A DNA stretch of 64,000 bases from Polyangia bacterium (GTDB lineage: Bacteria > Myxococcota_A > Polyangia > Nannocystales > Nannocystaceae): positions 62,001-126,000 of the forward strand of contig JAUIFF010000022.1 in assembly GCA_030429545.1 (NCBI GenBank), written 5' to 3'. Shown piece by piece: positions 63,990 through 64,000 of this stretch. The translations under genes and the position numbers were made by a program. Within the stretch, counting starts at the first letter, position 1; every line of letters begins with the position of its first letter. The notes beneath the pieces are model-generated. The model searched no databases. It was given only the letters and a program-made list of their open reading frames with translations, and was not told where the DNA came from.

Positions 63990-64000
63990 ACCGCGAACGT
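63986..64000 (+). CDS. Possible start of the molybdate permease gene modB (cut off by the window)
   Basis: GTG 63986 overlaps the modA stop (GTGA) and opens a frame to the window end. ModB is the usual next gene, but only five codons are visible. Confidence 0.3.

Overview
The window looks like a GC-rich chromosomal segment of a myxobacterium, most plausibly a member of the Nannocystineae. The pointers are a MYXO-CTERM-like C-terminus, many secreted lipoproteins with DUF4215-type cysteine-rich repeats behind Thr/Ser-rich linkers, several complex kinases, eukaryote-like Ser/Thr kinases, a terpene synthase and generous intergenic spaces. The taxon is an inference. I see no phage, transposase, integrase, rRNA operon or CRISPR array.

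Layout. 1-2351: end of a surface vWA/MYXO-CTERM protein and a Fic protein with a perfect palindrome at its start. 2374-7796: an S41/PDZ protease divergent from a RpoH-like sigma factor coupled to rsmI. 7865-11876: two tandem DUF1554-type lipoproteins and an outer-membrane barrel. 12111-15698: a membrane histidine kinase with an NtrC-type regulator that lacks a recognisable GAFTGA loop. 15856-18180: a small conserved protein, rluD-type pseudouridine synthase, a lipoprotein, then a decayed second copy of the rluD 3' end. 18193-23985: a repeat lipoprotein, pgeF followed by a tandem array of its own 3' end, a cysteine-cluster protein and a fibrinogen-like lipoprotein. 24000-27492: a decayed array of the 3' end of an ABC1/UbiB kinase gene, that gene, and a histidine kinase. 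27746-33794: terpene synthase divergent from an MMPL-like exporter with a LolA-like partner, then a Pro/Ala/Ser/Gln-repeat outer-membrane protein and a peptidoglycan-binding protein. 33893-41491: amino-acid-type binding protein, Ser/Thr kinase, a repeat and cruciform region, prfC, a spider-venom-like phospholipase D homologue and an Lgt-like membrane protein. 41894-48291: PEP carboxykinase, tandem GST-N protein, TerB-like protein, ABC exporter with a cyclic-nucleotide-binding tail, SET-domain protein. 48355-55083: hybrid histidine kinase, PlsC acyltransferase, PLP decarboxylase, tRNA-Ser, CPBP protease, tRNA-Arg, tag. 55084-59204: gene-poor, with tRNA-Thr, a 32-bp minisatellite, an NTF2-like lipoprotein, a small Cys-rich lipoprotein and a cluster of 15-bp repeats. 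59205-64000: IgGFc-binding-type lipoprotein, a Ser/Thr kinase with a cyclic-nucleotide-binding tail, and modA running into a possible modB.

The most unusual signal is that three unrelated genes (rluD, pgeF and the ABC1 kinase gene) have extra, diverged copies of their own 3' ends plus downstream DNA lying just beyond them. In the rluD case a whole lipoprotein gene lies between the real end and the copy. Around these, several intergenic words recur: a GGACATG-type palindrome before five genes, an exact 15-mer TTATACAAATAGTTG, and a 15-bp element near TGATTRTGCAATGAA. All alignments were done by eye; no database search was possible.
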